64,000 nucleotides of DNA from an uncultured Acetatifactor sp. (GTDB lineage: Bacteria > Bacillota > Clostridia > Lachnospirales > Lachnospiraceae). The position numbers and the translations under genes are program-made. Below are positions 17,381-27,324 of this stretch, piece by piece (position 1 is the first letter of the stretch; each line of letters starts with the position of its first letter). The stretch spans positions 62,001 through 126,000 of the forward strand of contig CANRLX010000001.1 of the NCBI GenBank assembly GCA_947631615.1, read 5' to 3'. A model generated the notes under the pieces. It worked only from the letters and a program-made list of their open reading frames with translations, was not told where the DNA came from and made no database searches.

Positions 17381-18121
17381 ATGTCCGGAATCATATCGCT
17401 TAGAGCGTGGAGCAAGGTATGGGACTATCGAATGACCTTTGTTTTGGGTCTTTTCAATACGGTCAGGACAGCGTTTTTCGCTATCCTGATGGCGCTGGCG
17501 CTGGGGATCGTCTTTGGATTGATGGCGACCAGCGGTAAGAGGATACTGCGCGCCGTCAGCCGGATCTATGTGGAAGTGATACAGAATACGCCGATCCTTT
17601 TGCAGACCTGCTTTCTCTATTATGCGCTGGCGTTTTCCGGCCATAGCATCGGGATCATTACGACAGGTATCGTTGCTCTGGGCGTGTACACCGGAGCCTA
17701 TATGGCGGAGGTGGTTCGGGCAGGCATTGAGGCTGTGCCGAAGGGACAGTTTGAGGCGGCGCAGTCTCAGGGCTTTAATTATCTGGAGAGAATGTATTAT
17801 ATCATTCTTCCCCAGAGCGTCAAGATCATCCTGCCGCCCATGGTCAATCAGGTCGTGAATCTGATCAAGAATACTTCCTGCCTCTATATTATCGGCGGGG
17901 CGGATCTGATCTCCCTGACCTATAGCTTTGTCACGGGAGAGAACACCGGCGGGGCGTATGCGCCCGCGTATCTGCTCAGCGGTTTTCTGTTCTTTATCAT
18001 CTGCTATCCTCTGTCCAAGACGGCGAGCACCTGGGAGTTGTCCTTGAAGCAGCGGGAGCAGAGAATGATCCTTTTGCAGCACAAGACGACGGAGGACGGG
18101 GAGGTGACGGCAAATGAGTAA
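17381..18121 (+). CDS. Amino-acid ABC transporter permease (HisMQ type), first
   Basis: 246 aa, about five membrane spans, with the family loop EAAQSQGFNYLERMYYIILP (about residues 126-145). Its 3' end overlaps the next permease by 8 nt. The two permeases would form the heterodimeric channel. Confidence 0.92.
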   Translation: MSGIISLRAWSKVWDYRMTFVLGLFNTVRTAFFAILMALALGIVFGLMATSGKRILRAVSRIYVEVIQNTPILLQTCFLYYALAFSGHSIGIITTGIVALGVYTGAYMAEVVRAGIEAVPKGQFEAAQSQGFNYLERMYYIILPQSVKIILPPMVNQVVNLIKNTSCLYIIGGADLISLTYSFVTGENTGGAYAPAYLLSGFLFFIICYPLSKTASTWELSLKQREQRMILLQHKTTEDGEVTANE

Positions 18122-18884
18122 TGTGGAAGCGAGCTTTTCCATCCTGCAAAATCCCAATGTGCTCCTGTACATAGGAAAGGGGATCCTCTTCACGCTGATT
18201 ATATCCGTCATCGCGGTGCTGTCCGGCATCCTGATCGGCTCCGTGCTGGCGCTGGTGAGAAACTACTGCACAAAGGGGCTGGCGGGGAAGCTGTTTCACG
18301 CGCTTGCGGTGATCTACATTGAGGTGTTCCGCAACACGCCGCTCCTTTTGTGGATCTTTATCTGCCTGGTGTTTTGTCCGGTGCCCCGATCCTTCTCTCA
18401 CAAGATGTTTGGCCTGACCAGCGTGGAGACCAAGCTGCTCTTCAAGGCGGCGGTGGCGCTGATCCTTTTCACCTCCTCTGTCATTGCGGAGATCATTCGG
18501 GGTGGGCTGAACGGCATTGCCAAGGGGCAGTTTGAGGCGGCGCACGCCCAGGGATTTAACATTGTGCAGACCTTTGTCTACGTGATCCTGCCGCAGGCGT
18601 ACCGGAGCGTGATGCCCACGCTGCTCAGCCAGGTGACGTCCACCATAAAGGACTCCTCCTATCTGGCGAACGTGGCGGTCATCGAGCTTATGGCGAGGGT
18701 GAAGCAGGTTTTGAGCTCTGCCAACCAATATAACGGGACGGGGAACATCCATGTGTCCGACGTGTTCGTATTGTTTGGCTTTGCCGCCCTGATTTACTTT
18801 ATCATCAATTACACGCTGTCCTGTGTCGTGCGCGGTATGCAGAAGCGGCAGAAGAGGCAGCCGCGTCCGGTCAAGGCGGATTAA
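18114..18884 (+). CDS. Amino-acid ABC transporter permease (HisMQ type), second
   Basis: 256 aa, paralogous to its upstream partner, with EAAHAQGFNIVQTFVYVILP as the ATPase-contact loop and a basic C-terminus (RQKRQPRPVKAD). The start codon lies inside the previous gene, indicating translational coupling. It is last of the four importer genes. Confidence 0.92.
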   Translation: MSNVEASFSILQNPNVLLYIGKGILFTLIISVIAVLSGILIGSVLALVRNYCTKGLAGKLFHALAVIYIEVFRNTPLLLWIFICLVFCPVPRSFSHKMFGLTSVETKLLFKAAVALILFTSSVIAEIIRGGLNGIAKGQFEAAHAQGFNIVQTFVYVILPQAYRSVMPTLLSQVTSTIKDSSYLANVAVIELMARVKQVLSSANQYNGTGNIHVSDVFVLFGFAALIYFIINYTLSCVVRGMQKRQKRQPRPVKAD

Positions 18885-18906
18885 ATGGCGAATGGAGGAC
18901 AAGTGC

Positions 18907-19506
18907 ATGGAGCAGTATGTGATTACGATCTCCAGGCAGTTCGGAAGCATGGGGCGATCCATTGCCCACAGGCTGTCGGAGATGCTGGAAATAGAATTTC
19001 TGGACAGGGATATCGTGGAGGTCACCGCCAGGCGCATGGGGCTTCCGGTTTCCGTTATCAGCGAGGAGGAGGAGAAGGATAAGCTGAAATTCTTCCGCCG
19101 GATGTACCCCCTGGGGATAGGCGTTCCCAGTCTGAAGGATGAGATCTTTGATGTGCAGACGAACATCATTCGGGATTTTGCCGCCAGGGAGTCCTGCATC
19201 ATCGTGGGAAGATGCGCGGACAGCGTGCTCAAGGATTTTGCCAACCGGCTGAGTGTCTACGTCTATGCCCCCTACGAGGCGAGGCTGAAAAACTGTACGG
19301 AGATCCTTCAGATGGATTACAAGACCGCCAAGCGCATGATCAAGGAGGTGGACGCGGCCAGGGACAATTATCACAGGACCTACTGTGCCGGCTGGAGCAG
19401 CCCCTTTGACTACAAGGATATCATGCTGGACAGCAGCCGTTTCGGGATCGAGGGAACGGCCAAGATCATCACGGACATCGTAAGGGACAGATGGTGTCGG
19501 GAATAA
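18907..19506 (+). CDS. Cytidylate-kinase-like family protein
   Basis: 199-aa P-loop kinase-like protein. The N-terminus EQYVITISRQFGSMGRSIAH carries the loop in the form used by this family, and EFLDRDIVEVTARRMG follows. Family members are common in Clostridia and are usually uncharacterised; they resemble CMP kinase but are not the housekeeping Cmk. The ATG at 18907 follows TGGAGG at 8 nt. It lies 22 nt after the importer and may be co-transcribed. Substrate unknown. Confidence 0.82.
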   Translation: MEQYVITISRQFGSMGRSIAHRLSEMLEIEFLDRDIVEVTARRMGLPVSVISEEEEKDKLKFFRRMYPLGIGVPSLKDEIFDVQTNIIRDFAARESCIIVGRCADSVLKDFANRLSVYVYAPYEARLKNCTEILQMDYKTAKRMIKEVDAARDNYHRTYCAGWSSPFDYKDIMLDSSRFGIEGTAKIITDIVRDRWCRE

Positions 19507-19517
19507 AGGAAAGTGCT

Positions 19518-19568
19518 ATAGCCAAAGCTTTCACGATCTGGTATACTGGAGAGGAAAGCTTTGGCTAT
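19518..19568 (+). promoter_or_regulatory. 15-bp perfect inverted repeat flanking an extended -10 element
   Basis: ATAGCCAAAGCTTTC (19518-19532) and its exact reverse complement (19554-19568) are separated by 21 nt. The spacer contains TGGTATACT (19539-19547), an extended -10. The right arm ends 19 nt before the next ATG, so the arms could be an operator around the promoter, or form a hairpin ending the upstream operon. Confidence 0.8.
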
Positions 19569-19587
19569 TATTATGGGGGAGGCAGAT

Positions 19588-20892
19588 ATGAATCCTGCTG
19601 GAAAAAAATTTGTGCTGAAAGACTATATTCCGCCCGTGGGGATGCGGATCGTAAAGACGGTCACGGCGGTCTTTCTCTGCTTTGTGGTGGAGATCCTGCG
19701 GGGGGATGTGACGGTGGCGTTCTACTCCCATATTGCGGCCATCTGGTGTATGCGGGATTCCGCCAGGGAGACGAGGGTAAACGCCGTTCAGCGCACCATC
19801 GGCACCGTGGTGGGCGCGCTGGCGGGGCTGGCGACGATCCTTCTGTTTCCCAATTTGTCCATAGAGACCAGGCCGCAGCAGATCGTGCACGGGGTGGTGA
19901 TCTCCCTGATGGTGGGTGTGGTGCTCTACATCACGGTGGTGATCCGCAAGCGCGAGGCGGCCTATTTCTCCAATGTGGTCTACCTGAGCATTGTGATCAA
20001 CCATATTTCGGACGCCAATCCGTATCTGTTCGTGTGGAACCGTTTTTTGGACACGATGATCGGTATCGTGATCGGTGTGGCGGTTAATTCCTTCCGCCTG
20101 CCCAGAAGGCGCAACCGGAAGGTGCTCTTTGTCTCCGGCCTGGACGATACGCTGTTAAATGAGAAGTCGGCGCTGTCCGGGTACAGCAGAGTGGAGCTGA
20201 ACCGCCTGATCGACGAGGGAGCCCAGTTTACGATCTCCACCGTGCACACGCCCGCGGTCCTGATGGAGATGCTGGACAGGGTCGATCTGAGGCTGCCGGC
20301 CATCGTCATGGACGGAGCGGCGCTCTACGATGTGGCGGAGAACCGCTACGTGCGCTCCTATGTGATCTCCGGTGCAAGGGCCCAGACGCTCTGCTCCCTG
20401 ATGGGGGAATGTGGGGTGAACTGGTTTTCCAATGTGATCATTGACGACACACTTGTCATTTATTGCCAGGAGGAGGGGAATCCGGTGTACGAGCAGGTGA
20501 TCCGAGAGGACCGCCGTTCCCTCTACCGCAACTATGTGAGAAGGGAGCTTCCCAGGGGGGAGGACGTGGTGTGTTTCCATGTGGTCGACCGGACGGAGCG
20601 CGTGGAGGAGCTGTATCGGGAGATGGAGCGAAGAGAGCTTTTGGGGCAGCTTAAGACGGTCCGGTACGAATCGAGAAATCACGCCGGCTACAGCCATATG
20701 AAGATCTTTAACCACAACGCCACCAAGGAAAATATGATCTGTTACCTGAAGGAGATGCTGGATGTGGAGCGGGTGGTCACCTTCGGCAGCATTGAGGGGA
20801 AATACACCTATGTGATCGCGCCGGAGGAGAGCAATCGGGTGGTAAAGCTTGTGAAGAGAGAATTTGAGCCGCTGAAATGGTCCCGCAGGTGA
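19588..20892 (+). CDS. Aromatic-acid-exporter-like (FUSC/ArAE) membrane protein fused to a degenerate HAD domain
   Basis: 434 aa in two parts. Residues about 15-175 hold four or more membrane helices of the ArAE/FUSC type (FYSHIAAIWCMRDSARETRV; QRTIGTVVGALAGLATILLF). Residues about 178-425 follow the Cof-type HAD phosphatase fold, but the motif-I nucleophile Asp is replaced by Gly184 (SGLDDTLL where DxDxT is expected) and the motif-IV GDxxND is GSIEGK (Ser401). The HAD part is therefore unlikely to be a phosphatase and may be a sensor. The start at 19588 follows GGGGGAGG. It is monocistronic behind the inverted-repeat promoter. Confidence 0.8.
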   Translation: MNPAGKKFVLKDYIPPVGMRIVKTVTAVFLCFVVEILRGDVTVAFYSHIAAIWCMRDSARETRVNAVQRTIGTVVGALAGLATILLFPNLSIETRPQQIVHGVVISLMVGVVLYITVVIRKREAAYFSNVVYLSIVINHISDANPYLFVWNRFLDTMIGIVIGVAVNSFRLPRRRNRKVLFVSGLDDTLLNEKSALSGYSRVELNRLIDEGAQFTISTVHTPAVLMEMLDRVDLRLPAIVMDGAALYDVAENRYVRSYVISGARAQTLCSLMGECGVNWFSNVIIDDTLVIYCQEEGNPVYEQVIREDRRSLYRNYVRRELPRGEDVVCFHVVDRTERVEELYREMERRELLGQLKTVRYESRNHAGYSHMKIFNHNATKENMICYLKEMLDVERVVTFGSIEGKYTYVIAPEESNRVVKLVKREFEPLKWSRR

Positions 20893-20909
20893 AATTGTCT
20901 AATTGTCTA

Positions 20910-20938
20910 TTGAAATACTTTTGCAAGTATTTTAAAAT
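20910..20938 (+). promoter_or_regulatory. Promoter with palindrome in its spacer, upstream of the KDG kinase gene
   Basis: TTGAAA (20910-20915), 17 bp, TAAAAT (20933-20938). The spacer is almost filled by AAATACTT-TTGC-AAGTATTT (20913-20932), an 8-bp inverted repeat ideally placed for a repressor. Confidence 0.65.
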
Positions 20939-20986
20939 AGAATCAGAAGCGTTTTACGATCATCCTATGTGAGAAGGAGGTTTCCC

Positions 20987-22075
20987 ATGGAGCATTATAA
21001 CCCGCTGTTACGCGACAACGACACCACCAACAAATTCATCACCATCGGCGAGATCATGCTGAGACTGACGCCGCCCAACTATGAGAAGATCCGCATGGCC
21101 ACCAACTTTGAGGCGAGCTACGGCGGAAGCGAGGCCAACATCGCGCTGGCGCTGGCGAATCTGGGGATAGACAGCACCTTTTTCAGCGTGGTACCCAACA
21201 ACAGCGTGGGGAAAAGCGCCGTCCGGATGTTGAGAAGCAACGATGTGCACTGCACGCCCATGATTCTGAGCACGCCCGAGGAAACGCCCACTCACCGTCT
21301 GGGGAGCTACTATCTGGAGACCGGATACGGGATCCGTCCCAGCAAGGTCACCTATGACAGAAAGCACAGCGCCATCACGGAGTATGACTTCAGCAAGGTG
21401 GATCTGAATCAGCTTCTGGAGGGCTTTACCTGGCTGCACTTAAGCGGCATTACGCCGGCGCTTGCGCCGAACTGCCGCCAGCTGATCATGGAATGTCTGA
21501 AGGTCGCCAAGGACAAGGGCCTGACGGTCAGCTTCGACGGAAACTTCCGGAGCAAGCTGTGGACCTGGGAGGAGGCGAGGGACTTCTGTACGGAATGTCT
21601 GCCCTATGTGGATGTGCTTCTGGGGATCGAGCCCTATCACCTCTGGAAGGACGAAAACGACCACTCCAAAGGGGATGTGAAGGACGGCGTGCCCTTGCAG
21701 CCCAGCTATGAGCAGGAGGATGAGATCTTCCGCAAGTTTGTGGAGCGCTATCCCAATCTGAAATGTATCGCCCGCCACGTGCGTTACGCGCACAGCGGAA
21801 GCGAAAACAGCTTAAAGGCTTTTCTGTGGTACGAGGACCACACCTTTGAGAGCAAGCTGTTTACCTTCAATATCCTGGACCGTGTGGGCGGCGGGGACGC
21901 CTTCGCCAGCGGTCTGATCTACGCGATGATGCACCACTACAAGCCGATGGACATGGTCAACTTTGCCGTGGCCAGCAGCGTGATCAAGCACACCATTCGG
22001 GGCGACGCCAACATCACGGATGATGTGCAGAGCATCCGGAACCTGATGAATATGAACTACGACATCAAGAGGTAG
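20987..22075 (+). CDS. kdgK: 2-dehydro-3-deoxygluconokinase-like PfkB-family sugar kinase
   Basis: Phosphorylates 2-keto-3-deoxygluconate in uronate and pectin catabolism, 362 aa. The N-terminal block FITIGEIMLRLTPPNYEKIR and GGSEANIALALANLG are typical of KdgK-like PfkB kinases, and the catalytic block DRVGGGDAFASGLIYAMM (about residues 293-310) has the base Asp. AAGGAGG lies just before the ATG at 20987. No KDPG aldolase or uronate gene adjoins it, so the substrate assignment rests on sequence alone; another 2-keto sugar acid is possible. Confidence 0.82.
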   Translation: MEHYNPLLRDNDTTNKFITIGEIMLRLTPPNYEKIRMATNFEASYGGSEANIALALANLGIDSTFFSVVPNNSVGKSAVRMLRSNDVHCTPMILSTPEETPTHRLGSYYLETGYGIRPSKVTYDRKHSAITEYDFSKVDLNQLLEGFTWLHLSGITPALAPNCRQLIMECLKVAKDKGLTVSFDGNFRSKLWTWEEARDFCTECLPYVDVLLGIEPYHLWKDENDHSKGDVKDGVPLQPSYEQEDEIFRKFVERYPNLKCIARHVRYAHSGSENSLKAFLWYEDHTFESKLFTFNILDRVGGGDAFASGLIYAMMHHYKPMDMVNFAVASSVIKHTIRGDANITDDVQSIRNLMNMNYDIKR

Positions 22076-22113
22076 CGGGAAGCGTCTGAGGGATGTTTTT
22101 TGGGAATGAAACG

Positions 22114-22139
22114 GAGCCGGCAGGATTGCCGGCTCTTTT
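22114..22139 (+). terminator. Terminator of the KDG kinase gene
   Basis: GAGCCGGCA (22114-22122) and TGCCGGCTC (22127-22135) form a perfect 9-bp stem with a GGAT loop, followed by TTTT. Confidence 0.9.
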
Positions 22140-22177
22140 CCGCGCGTTTCGGGTCCGCCGGAAGAAATCCACAAAAG

Positions 22178-22208
22178 TGCTATACTTTTTTCATTTTTGT
22201 GCTATACT
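22178..22208 (+). promoter_or_regulatory. Tandem extended -10 elements before uvrB
   Basis: GTGCTATACT occurs twice, 22 bp apart, each giving TGCTATACT (22178-22186 and 22200-22208). The T-rich stretch between them may assist the second. The uvrB ATG lies 39 nt after the second element. No LexA/DinR-type box is obvious. Confidence 0.6.
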
Positions 22209-22246
22209 GAATAAGAACATATTTTCGATTTTTGGGAGATGGGTTT

Positions 22247-24283
22247 ATGGATCACTTTGTTTTACATTCCGAGTATCAGCCCACCGGCGACCAGCCGAAG
22301 GCCATCGCCGACCTGGTGGAGGGCTTTCGGAAGGGGAACCAGTTTCAGACGCTTCTGGGAGTCACCGGATCCGGCAAGACCTTTACGATGGCGAACGTCA
22401 TACAGGCGCTGAACAAGCCGACGCTGATCATCGCCCACAACAAGACGCTGGCGGGGCAGCTCTACAGCGAGATGAAGGAATTTTTTCCGGAGAACGCGGT
22501 GGAGTACTTTGTCAGCTATTACGACTATTACCAGCCGGAGGCGTACGTGCCCTCCTCAGATACCTATATTGCCAAGGACTCCGCGATCAACGACGAGATC
22601 GACAAGCTGCGGCTCTCCGCCACGGCGTCCCTGACGGAGAGGAGGGACGTGGTCGTGGTGGCCAGTGTGTCCTGCATCTACGGCCTGGGAAGCCCCGACG
22701 AGTACAAGGACATGGTGGTGTCGCTGCGCCCCGGCATGGTGCGGGACAGGGATCAGGTGATACGGGATCTGATCGACCTGCAGTATGACCGCAATGAGAT
22801 GGATATCAAGCGCGCCACCTTTCGGGTGCACGGGGATGTGCTGGAGATCTATCCCGCCCAGGGCGGCGACTACCTGATCCGCGTGGAATTTTTCGGCGAT
22901 GAGATCGACCGCATCTGCGAGGTGGAGCCGCTAAACGGGCAGGTGCACGCCACTCTGAACCATGTGGCCATCTTCCCCGCCTCCCACTATGTCGTGTCCC
23001 AGGATAAGATTCGGGCGGCCTGTGACAACATTGAGGAGGAGCTGAAGGAGCGGGTGCGCTATTTCAAGGGGGAGGACAAGCTGATCGAGGCGCAGCGCAT
23101 CGCGGAGCGCACCAACTTTGACATTGAGATGCTGCGGGAGACCGGTTTCTGTACCGGCATCGAGAATTATTCCAGGCATTTAAACGGTATGCAGCCGGGG
23201 GAGCCGCCCCTGACGCTGTTGGACTTTTTTCAGGATGATTTTCTGATCATAGTGGACGAGTCCCATATGACGATCCCGCAGGTGCGGGGGATGTTCGCGG
23301 GGGACCGTTCCCGCAAGAATACCCTGGTGGAGTACGGCTTTCGGCTTCCCTCGGCGCTGGACAACCGCCCACTCAACTTTGAGGAGTTTGAGTCTCACAT
23401 CGACCAGATGCTGTTTGTATCTGCCACGCCTTCCGACTATGAGGCGGAGCATGAGCTGATGCGCACGGAACAGATCATCCGGCCCACCGGCCTTTTGGAT
23501 CCCCAGGTGGAGGTGCGTCCGGTGGAGGGGCAGATCGACGACCTGATCGGCGAGGTCAATCGGGAGGTGGAGCGGCACAACAAGGTCCTGATCACCACGC
23601 TGACCAAGCGGATGGCGGAGGATCTGACAGACTATATGAGGGATGTGGGTATTCGGGTGAAATACCTTCACTCGGACATCGACACGCTGGAGCGGGCGGA
23701 GATCATCCGAGATATGCGCCTGGACGTGTTTGATGTGCTGGTGGGAATCAATCTGCTGCGGGAGGGCCTGGATATCCCCGAGATCGCCCTGGTGGTGATC
23801 CTGGATGCGGACAAGGAGGGATTCTTAAGGAGCGAGACCTCCCTGATCCAGACCATCGGACGGGCGGCGAGAAACGCGGACGGCCACGTGATCATGTACG
23901 CGGATCTGATCACGGATTCCATGCGGGCGGCGCTGGACGAGACGAGGCGGCGCCGCGACATACAGATGAAATACAACGAGGAGCACGGCATCACGCCCCA
24001 GACCATCCGGAAGGCGGTGCGCGATCTGATCAGCATTTCCAAGGTGGTGGCCAAGGAGGAGGTTCAGTTTGAGAAGGATCCCGAGTCTATGAGCCGCGAC
24101 GAGCTGGAGAAGCTGATCGCACGGGTGCAGAAGCAGATGCAGAAGGCGGCGGCGGATCTGAACTTTGAGGCGGCGGCGGAGCTGCGCGACAAGATGATCG
24201 AGCTGAAGCAGAAGCTCAACGAGTGGGAAGAGGAGCACGCGGGCCGCAGCGGTAAAGACGAGCACCGCGGAAAGCGGAAATGA
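22247..24283 (+). CDS. uvrB: UvrABC excision nuclease subunit B
   Basis: DNA damage verification helicase of nucleotide excision repair, 678 aa. Walker [16 protein letters not shown] (about residues 37-51), the beta-hairpin region [24 protein letters not shown]-box IIVDESH, helicase motif [11 protein letters not shown], and a C-terminal UVR domain ([20 protein letters not shown], about 632-651) that binds UvrC. The ATG at 22247 follows GGGAG. uvrA follows 37 nt downstream; uvrC is not in the window. Confidence 0.98.
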   Translation: MDHFVLHSEYQPTGDQPKAIADLVEGFRKGNQFQTLLGVTGSGKTFTMANVIQALNKPTLIIAHNKTLAGQLYSEMKEFFPENAVEYFVSYYDYYQPEAYVPSSDTYIAKDSAINDEIDKLRLSATASLTERRDVVVVASVSCIYGLGSPDEYKDMVVSLRPGMVRDRDQVIRDLIDLQYDRNEMDIKRATFRVHGDVLEIYPAQGGDYLIRVEFFGDEIDRICEVEPLNGQVHATLNHVAIFPASHYVVSQDKIRAACDNIEEELKERVRYFKGEDKLIEAQRIAERTNFDIEMLRETGFCTGIENYSRHLNGMQPGEPPLTLLDFFQDDFLIIVDESHMTIPQVRGMFAGDRSRKNTLVEYGFRLPSALDNRPLNFEEFESHIDQMLFVSATPSDYEAEHELMRTEQIIRPTGLLDPQVEVRPVEGQIDDLIGEVNREVERHNKVLITTLTKRMAEDLTDYMRDVGIRVKYLHSDIDTLERAEIIRDMRLDVFDVLVGINLLREGLDIPEIALVVILDADKEGFLRSETSLIQTIGRAARNADGHVIMYADLITDSMRAALDETRRRRDIQMKYNEEHGITPQTIRKAVRDLISISKVVAKEEVQFEKDPESMSRDELEKLIARVQKQMQKAAADLNFEAAAELRDKMIELKQKLNEWEEEHAGRSGKDEHRGKRK

Positions 24284-24320
24284 CAGGAAACGACAGGAAA
24301 GGATAACAGGGGAGAAACTT

Positions 24321-27194
24321 ATGGAAGAGGCAAGGAAGATGCGCCCCAGGGAGTACATCCGGATACGCGGCGCAAAGGAACACAATTTGAAAAATATCAA
24401 CGTGGATATTCCCAGGAATGAGCTGGTAGTCCTGACAGGAGTGTCAGGTTCCGGCAAGTCCTCCCTGGCGTTTGACACGATCTATGCGGAGGGACAGAGG
24501 CGCTATATGGAGTCGTTGTCCTCCTATGCGAGGCAATTTTTGGGCCAGATGGAGAAACCCGATGTGGAGAGCATCGAGGGGCTGTCGCCCGCGATCTCCA
24601 TCGATCAGAAATCCACCAACCGCAACCCCCGTTCCACGGTGGGGACCGTGACGGAGATCTACGATTATTTCCGTCTGCTCTACGCCCGTATCGGGATTCC
24701 CCACTGCCCCAAGTGCGGCAGGGAGATCGCCAGACAGACCGTGGATCAGATGGTGGATCAGGTGATGGCGCTCCCCGAGGGGACGAAGATCCAGCTGATG
24801 GCTCCGGTGGTCAGGGGGCGCAAGGGAGAGCACGCCAAGGTTTTGGACCGCGCCAAGAGGGGCGGCTATGTCCGCGTGCGCATCGACGGCAGCCTGTATG
24901 AACTGACCGAGGAGATCAAACTGGACAAGAACATCAAGCACAATATCGATATCGTGGTGGACCGGCTGGTGGTGAAGCCGGGCATCGAGAGGCGTCTGAC
25001 GGACTCCGTGGAGAATGTCCTGGGCCTGGCGGAGGGGCTTTTGACGGTGGATATTATCGACGGGCAGTCCCTGAGCTTCAGTCAGAGCTTTGCCTGCCCC
25101 GACTGCGGGATCAGCATCAACGAGGTGGAGCCCAGAAGCTTTTCCTTCAACAATCCCTTCGGGGCCTGTCCGGAGTGCTTCGGCCTGGGCTACAAGATGG
25201 AGTTTGACGAGGATCTGATGATACCGGACAAGACCCTGAGCATCAACGAGGGCGCCATCACCGCGCTGGGATGGCAGTCCTGCGCGGATCCGTCGAGCTT
25301 TACCAACGCCGTTTTGCAAGCCCTGTGCAGGGAGTATCACTTCGACCTGGACACGCCCTTTGAACAGTATCCGGAGAAGATCCATGATATTTTGATCCAC
25401 GGGACGGGGGGCAGAGAGGTGGAGGTCCACTATACCGGCCAGCGGGGACGAGGCGTTTATCCGGTGGCGTTCGAGGGGCTGATCCGCAACATGGAGCGCA
25501 AGTACAGGGAGACCGCCTCCGACCTCACCAAGCAGGAGTATGAGACCTTCATGCGCATCACCCCCTGTAAGGAGTGTAAGGGGATGCGCCTGAAAAAGGA
25601 ATCCCTGGCGGTGACGGTGTGCGACAAAAATATCTATGAGGTCACGGCGCTGTCCATCCGGAAGCTGCAGAAATTCCTTCAGGAGATGACCCTGACAGAG
25701 CACCAGAGATTTATCGGGCAGCAGGTGCTCAAGGAGATCAACGCCAGAGTGGGCTTTCTGGTGGACGTAGGGCTGGAGTATCTCTCCCTGGCGAGAGCCA
25801 CCGCCACCTTGTCCGGCGGGGAGGCCCAGCGCATCCGTCTGGCGACCCAGATCGGCTCCGGTCTGGTGGGCGTGTGCTATATTCTGGACGAGCCCAGCAT
25901 CGGGCTGCACCAGAGGGACAACGACAAGCTCCTCGCGACCCTAAAGCATCTTCGGGATCTGGGCAACACCCTGGTGGTGGTGGAGCACGACGAGGACACC
26001 ATGCTGGCGGCGGACTATGTGGTGGATATCGGTCCGGGCGCCGGCTCCCACGGCGGAGAGGTGGTGGCCTGCGGGACGGCCCAGGAGATCATGCAGGTCA
26101 GGGAATCCGTCACGGGGCAGTATCTGAGCGGCGAGAAGAATATTCCGGTGCCCGCCGTCCGCAGAACGCCCTCCGGCTGGCTCGTGGTACAGGGCGCACA
26201 GGAGAACAATCTGAAAAACATCGACGTGAAGATCCCGCTGGGGGTCATGACCTGTGTCACCGGCGTATCCGGCTCGGGGAAGAGCTCTCTGGTCAACGAG
26301 ATCCTGTACAAGCAGCTGGCCCGCAAGCTGAACCGGGCCAGGTGTATTCCCGGAAAACACATGGGCATACAGGGGGTAGAGGCTCTCGACAAGGTGATCA
26401 ATATCGACCAGTCTCCCATCGGGCGCACGCCCCGCTCCAATCCCGCCACCTACACCGGCGTGTTCGACATGATAAGGGACCTGTTCGCCTCCACGGCGGA
26501 TGCCAAGGCGAAGGGCTACAGCAAGGGGCGCTTCAGCTTCAATGTAAAGGGCGGGCGCTGCGAGGCGTGCAGCGGGGACGGCATTATCAAGATCGAAATG
26601 CACTTTCTTCCGGATGTGTACGTGCCCTGTGAGGTCTGCGGCGGCAAGCGCTACAATCGCGAGACCCTGGACGTGAAGTACAAGGGCAAGAGCATTTTTG
26701 ACGTGCTCGATATGACGGTGGAGGAGGCCAGGACCTTCTTTGAAAACGTGCCCTCCATCCGGCGCAAGATCGAGACGATGTACGACGTGGGAATGTCGTA
26801 TGTGAAGCTGGGGCAGCCGTCCACGGAGCTCTCCGGCGGCGAGGCCCAGCGCATCAAGCTTGCGACGGAGCTGTCCAGGCGGAGCACCGGCAGGACCATC
26901 TATATTTTGGACGAGCCCACCACAGGGCTTCACTTTGCGGACGTACACAAGCTGGTGGAGATCCTCCACCGCCTGGCGGACGGCGGCAACACGGTCGTGG
27001 TGATCGAGCATAATCTGGACGTGATCAAGACGGCGGACTATATCATCGATATGGGGCCCGAGGGCGGCGACCGGGGCGGCACCGTGATCGCGGAGGGCAC
27101 GCCGGAGGAGGTCGCAAAAAACCGCAAATCCTTCACCGGAGTGTATGTGAAAAAAATGTTGAAACGTGCGGAGGCGTTAAATCAAGTACGATAA
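24321..27194 (+). CDS. uvrA: UvrABC excision nuclease subunit A
   Basis: Damage-recognition ATPase, 957 aa, the usual length. Two ABC modules: first Walker [15 protein letters not shown] (about residues 39-52), signature [11 protein letters not shown] (about 498); second Walker [14 protein letters not shown] (about 651), signature [11 protein letters not shown] (about 837). Zinc-binding Cys clusters lie at CPKCGRE, CPDCG...CPECFG and CEACSGDG...[14 protein letters not shown] lies 6 nt before the ATG. It is co-transcribed with uvrB. Confidence 0.98.
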   Translation: MEEARKMRPREYIRIRGAKEHNLKNINVDIPRNELVVLTGVSGSGKSSLAFDTIYAEGQRRYMESLSSYARQFLGQMEKPDVESIEGLSPAISIDQKSTNRNPRSTVGTVTEIYDYFRLLYARIGIPHCPKCGREIARQTVDQMVDQVMALPEGTKIQLMAPVVRGRKGEHAKVLDRAKRGGYVRVRIDGSLYELTEEIKLDKNIKHNIDIVVDRLVVKPGIERRLTDSVENVLGLAEGLLTVDIIDGQSLSFSQSFACPDCGISINEVEPRSFSFNNPFGACPECFGLGYKMEFDEDLMIPDKTLSINEGAITALGWQSCADPSSFTNAVLQALCREYHFDLDTPFEQYPEKIHDILIHGTGGREVEVHYTGQRGRGVYPVAFEGLIRNMERKYRETASDLTKQEYETFMRITPCKECKGMRLKKESLAVTVCDKNIYEVTALSIRKLQKFLQEMTLTEHQRFIGQQVLKEINARVGFLVDVGLEYLSLARATATLSGGEAQRIRLATQIGSGLVGVCYILDEPSIGLHQRDNDKLLATLKHLRDLGNTLVVVEHDEDTMLAADYVVDIGPGAGSHGGEVVACGTAQEIMQVRESVTGQYLSGEKNIPVPAVRRTPSGWLVVQGAQENNLKNIDVKIPLGVMTCVTGVSGSGKSSLVNEILYKQLARKLNRARCIPGKHMGIQGVEALDKVINIDQSPIGRTPRSNPATYTGVFDMIRDLFASTADAKAKGYSKGRFSFNVKGGRCEACSGDGIIKIEMHFLPDVYVPCEVCGGKRYNRETLDVKYKGKSIFDVLDMTVEEARTFFENVPSIRRKIETMYDVGMSYVKLGQPSTELSGGEAQRIKLATELSRRSTGRTIYILDEPTTGLHFADVHKLVEILHRLADGGNTVVVIEHNLDVIKTADYIIDMGPEGGDRGGTVIAEGTPEEVAKNRKSFTGVYVKKMLKRAEALNQVR

Positions 27195-27219
27195 AATGCA
27201 AAAAATTTCCACCGGAATG

Positions 27220-27247
27220 TAAACAAATCCCTCTCGTATGCCGAAAT
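27220..27247 (+). promoter_or_regulatory. Sigma-D (FliA-type) promoter of the flagellin gene
   Basis: TAAA (27220-27223), 16 bp, then GCCGAAAT (27240-27247), close to the motility-sigma consensus TAAA-N15-GCCGATAT. It lies about 78 nt before the flagellin ATG. Confidence 0.75.
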
Positions 27248-27324
27248 AAAGATAGACGATATGGTTTTTGGGCCCGGTATGCCTTTGGGAAAAGAAACAG
27301 CTTCAGGGACGGAGCGGAGGAAAA

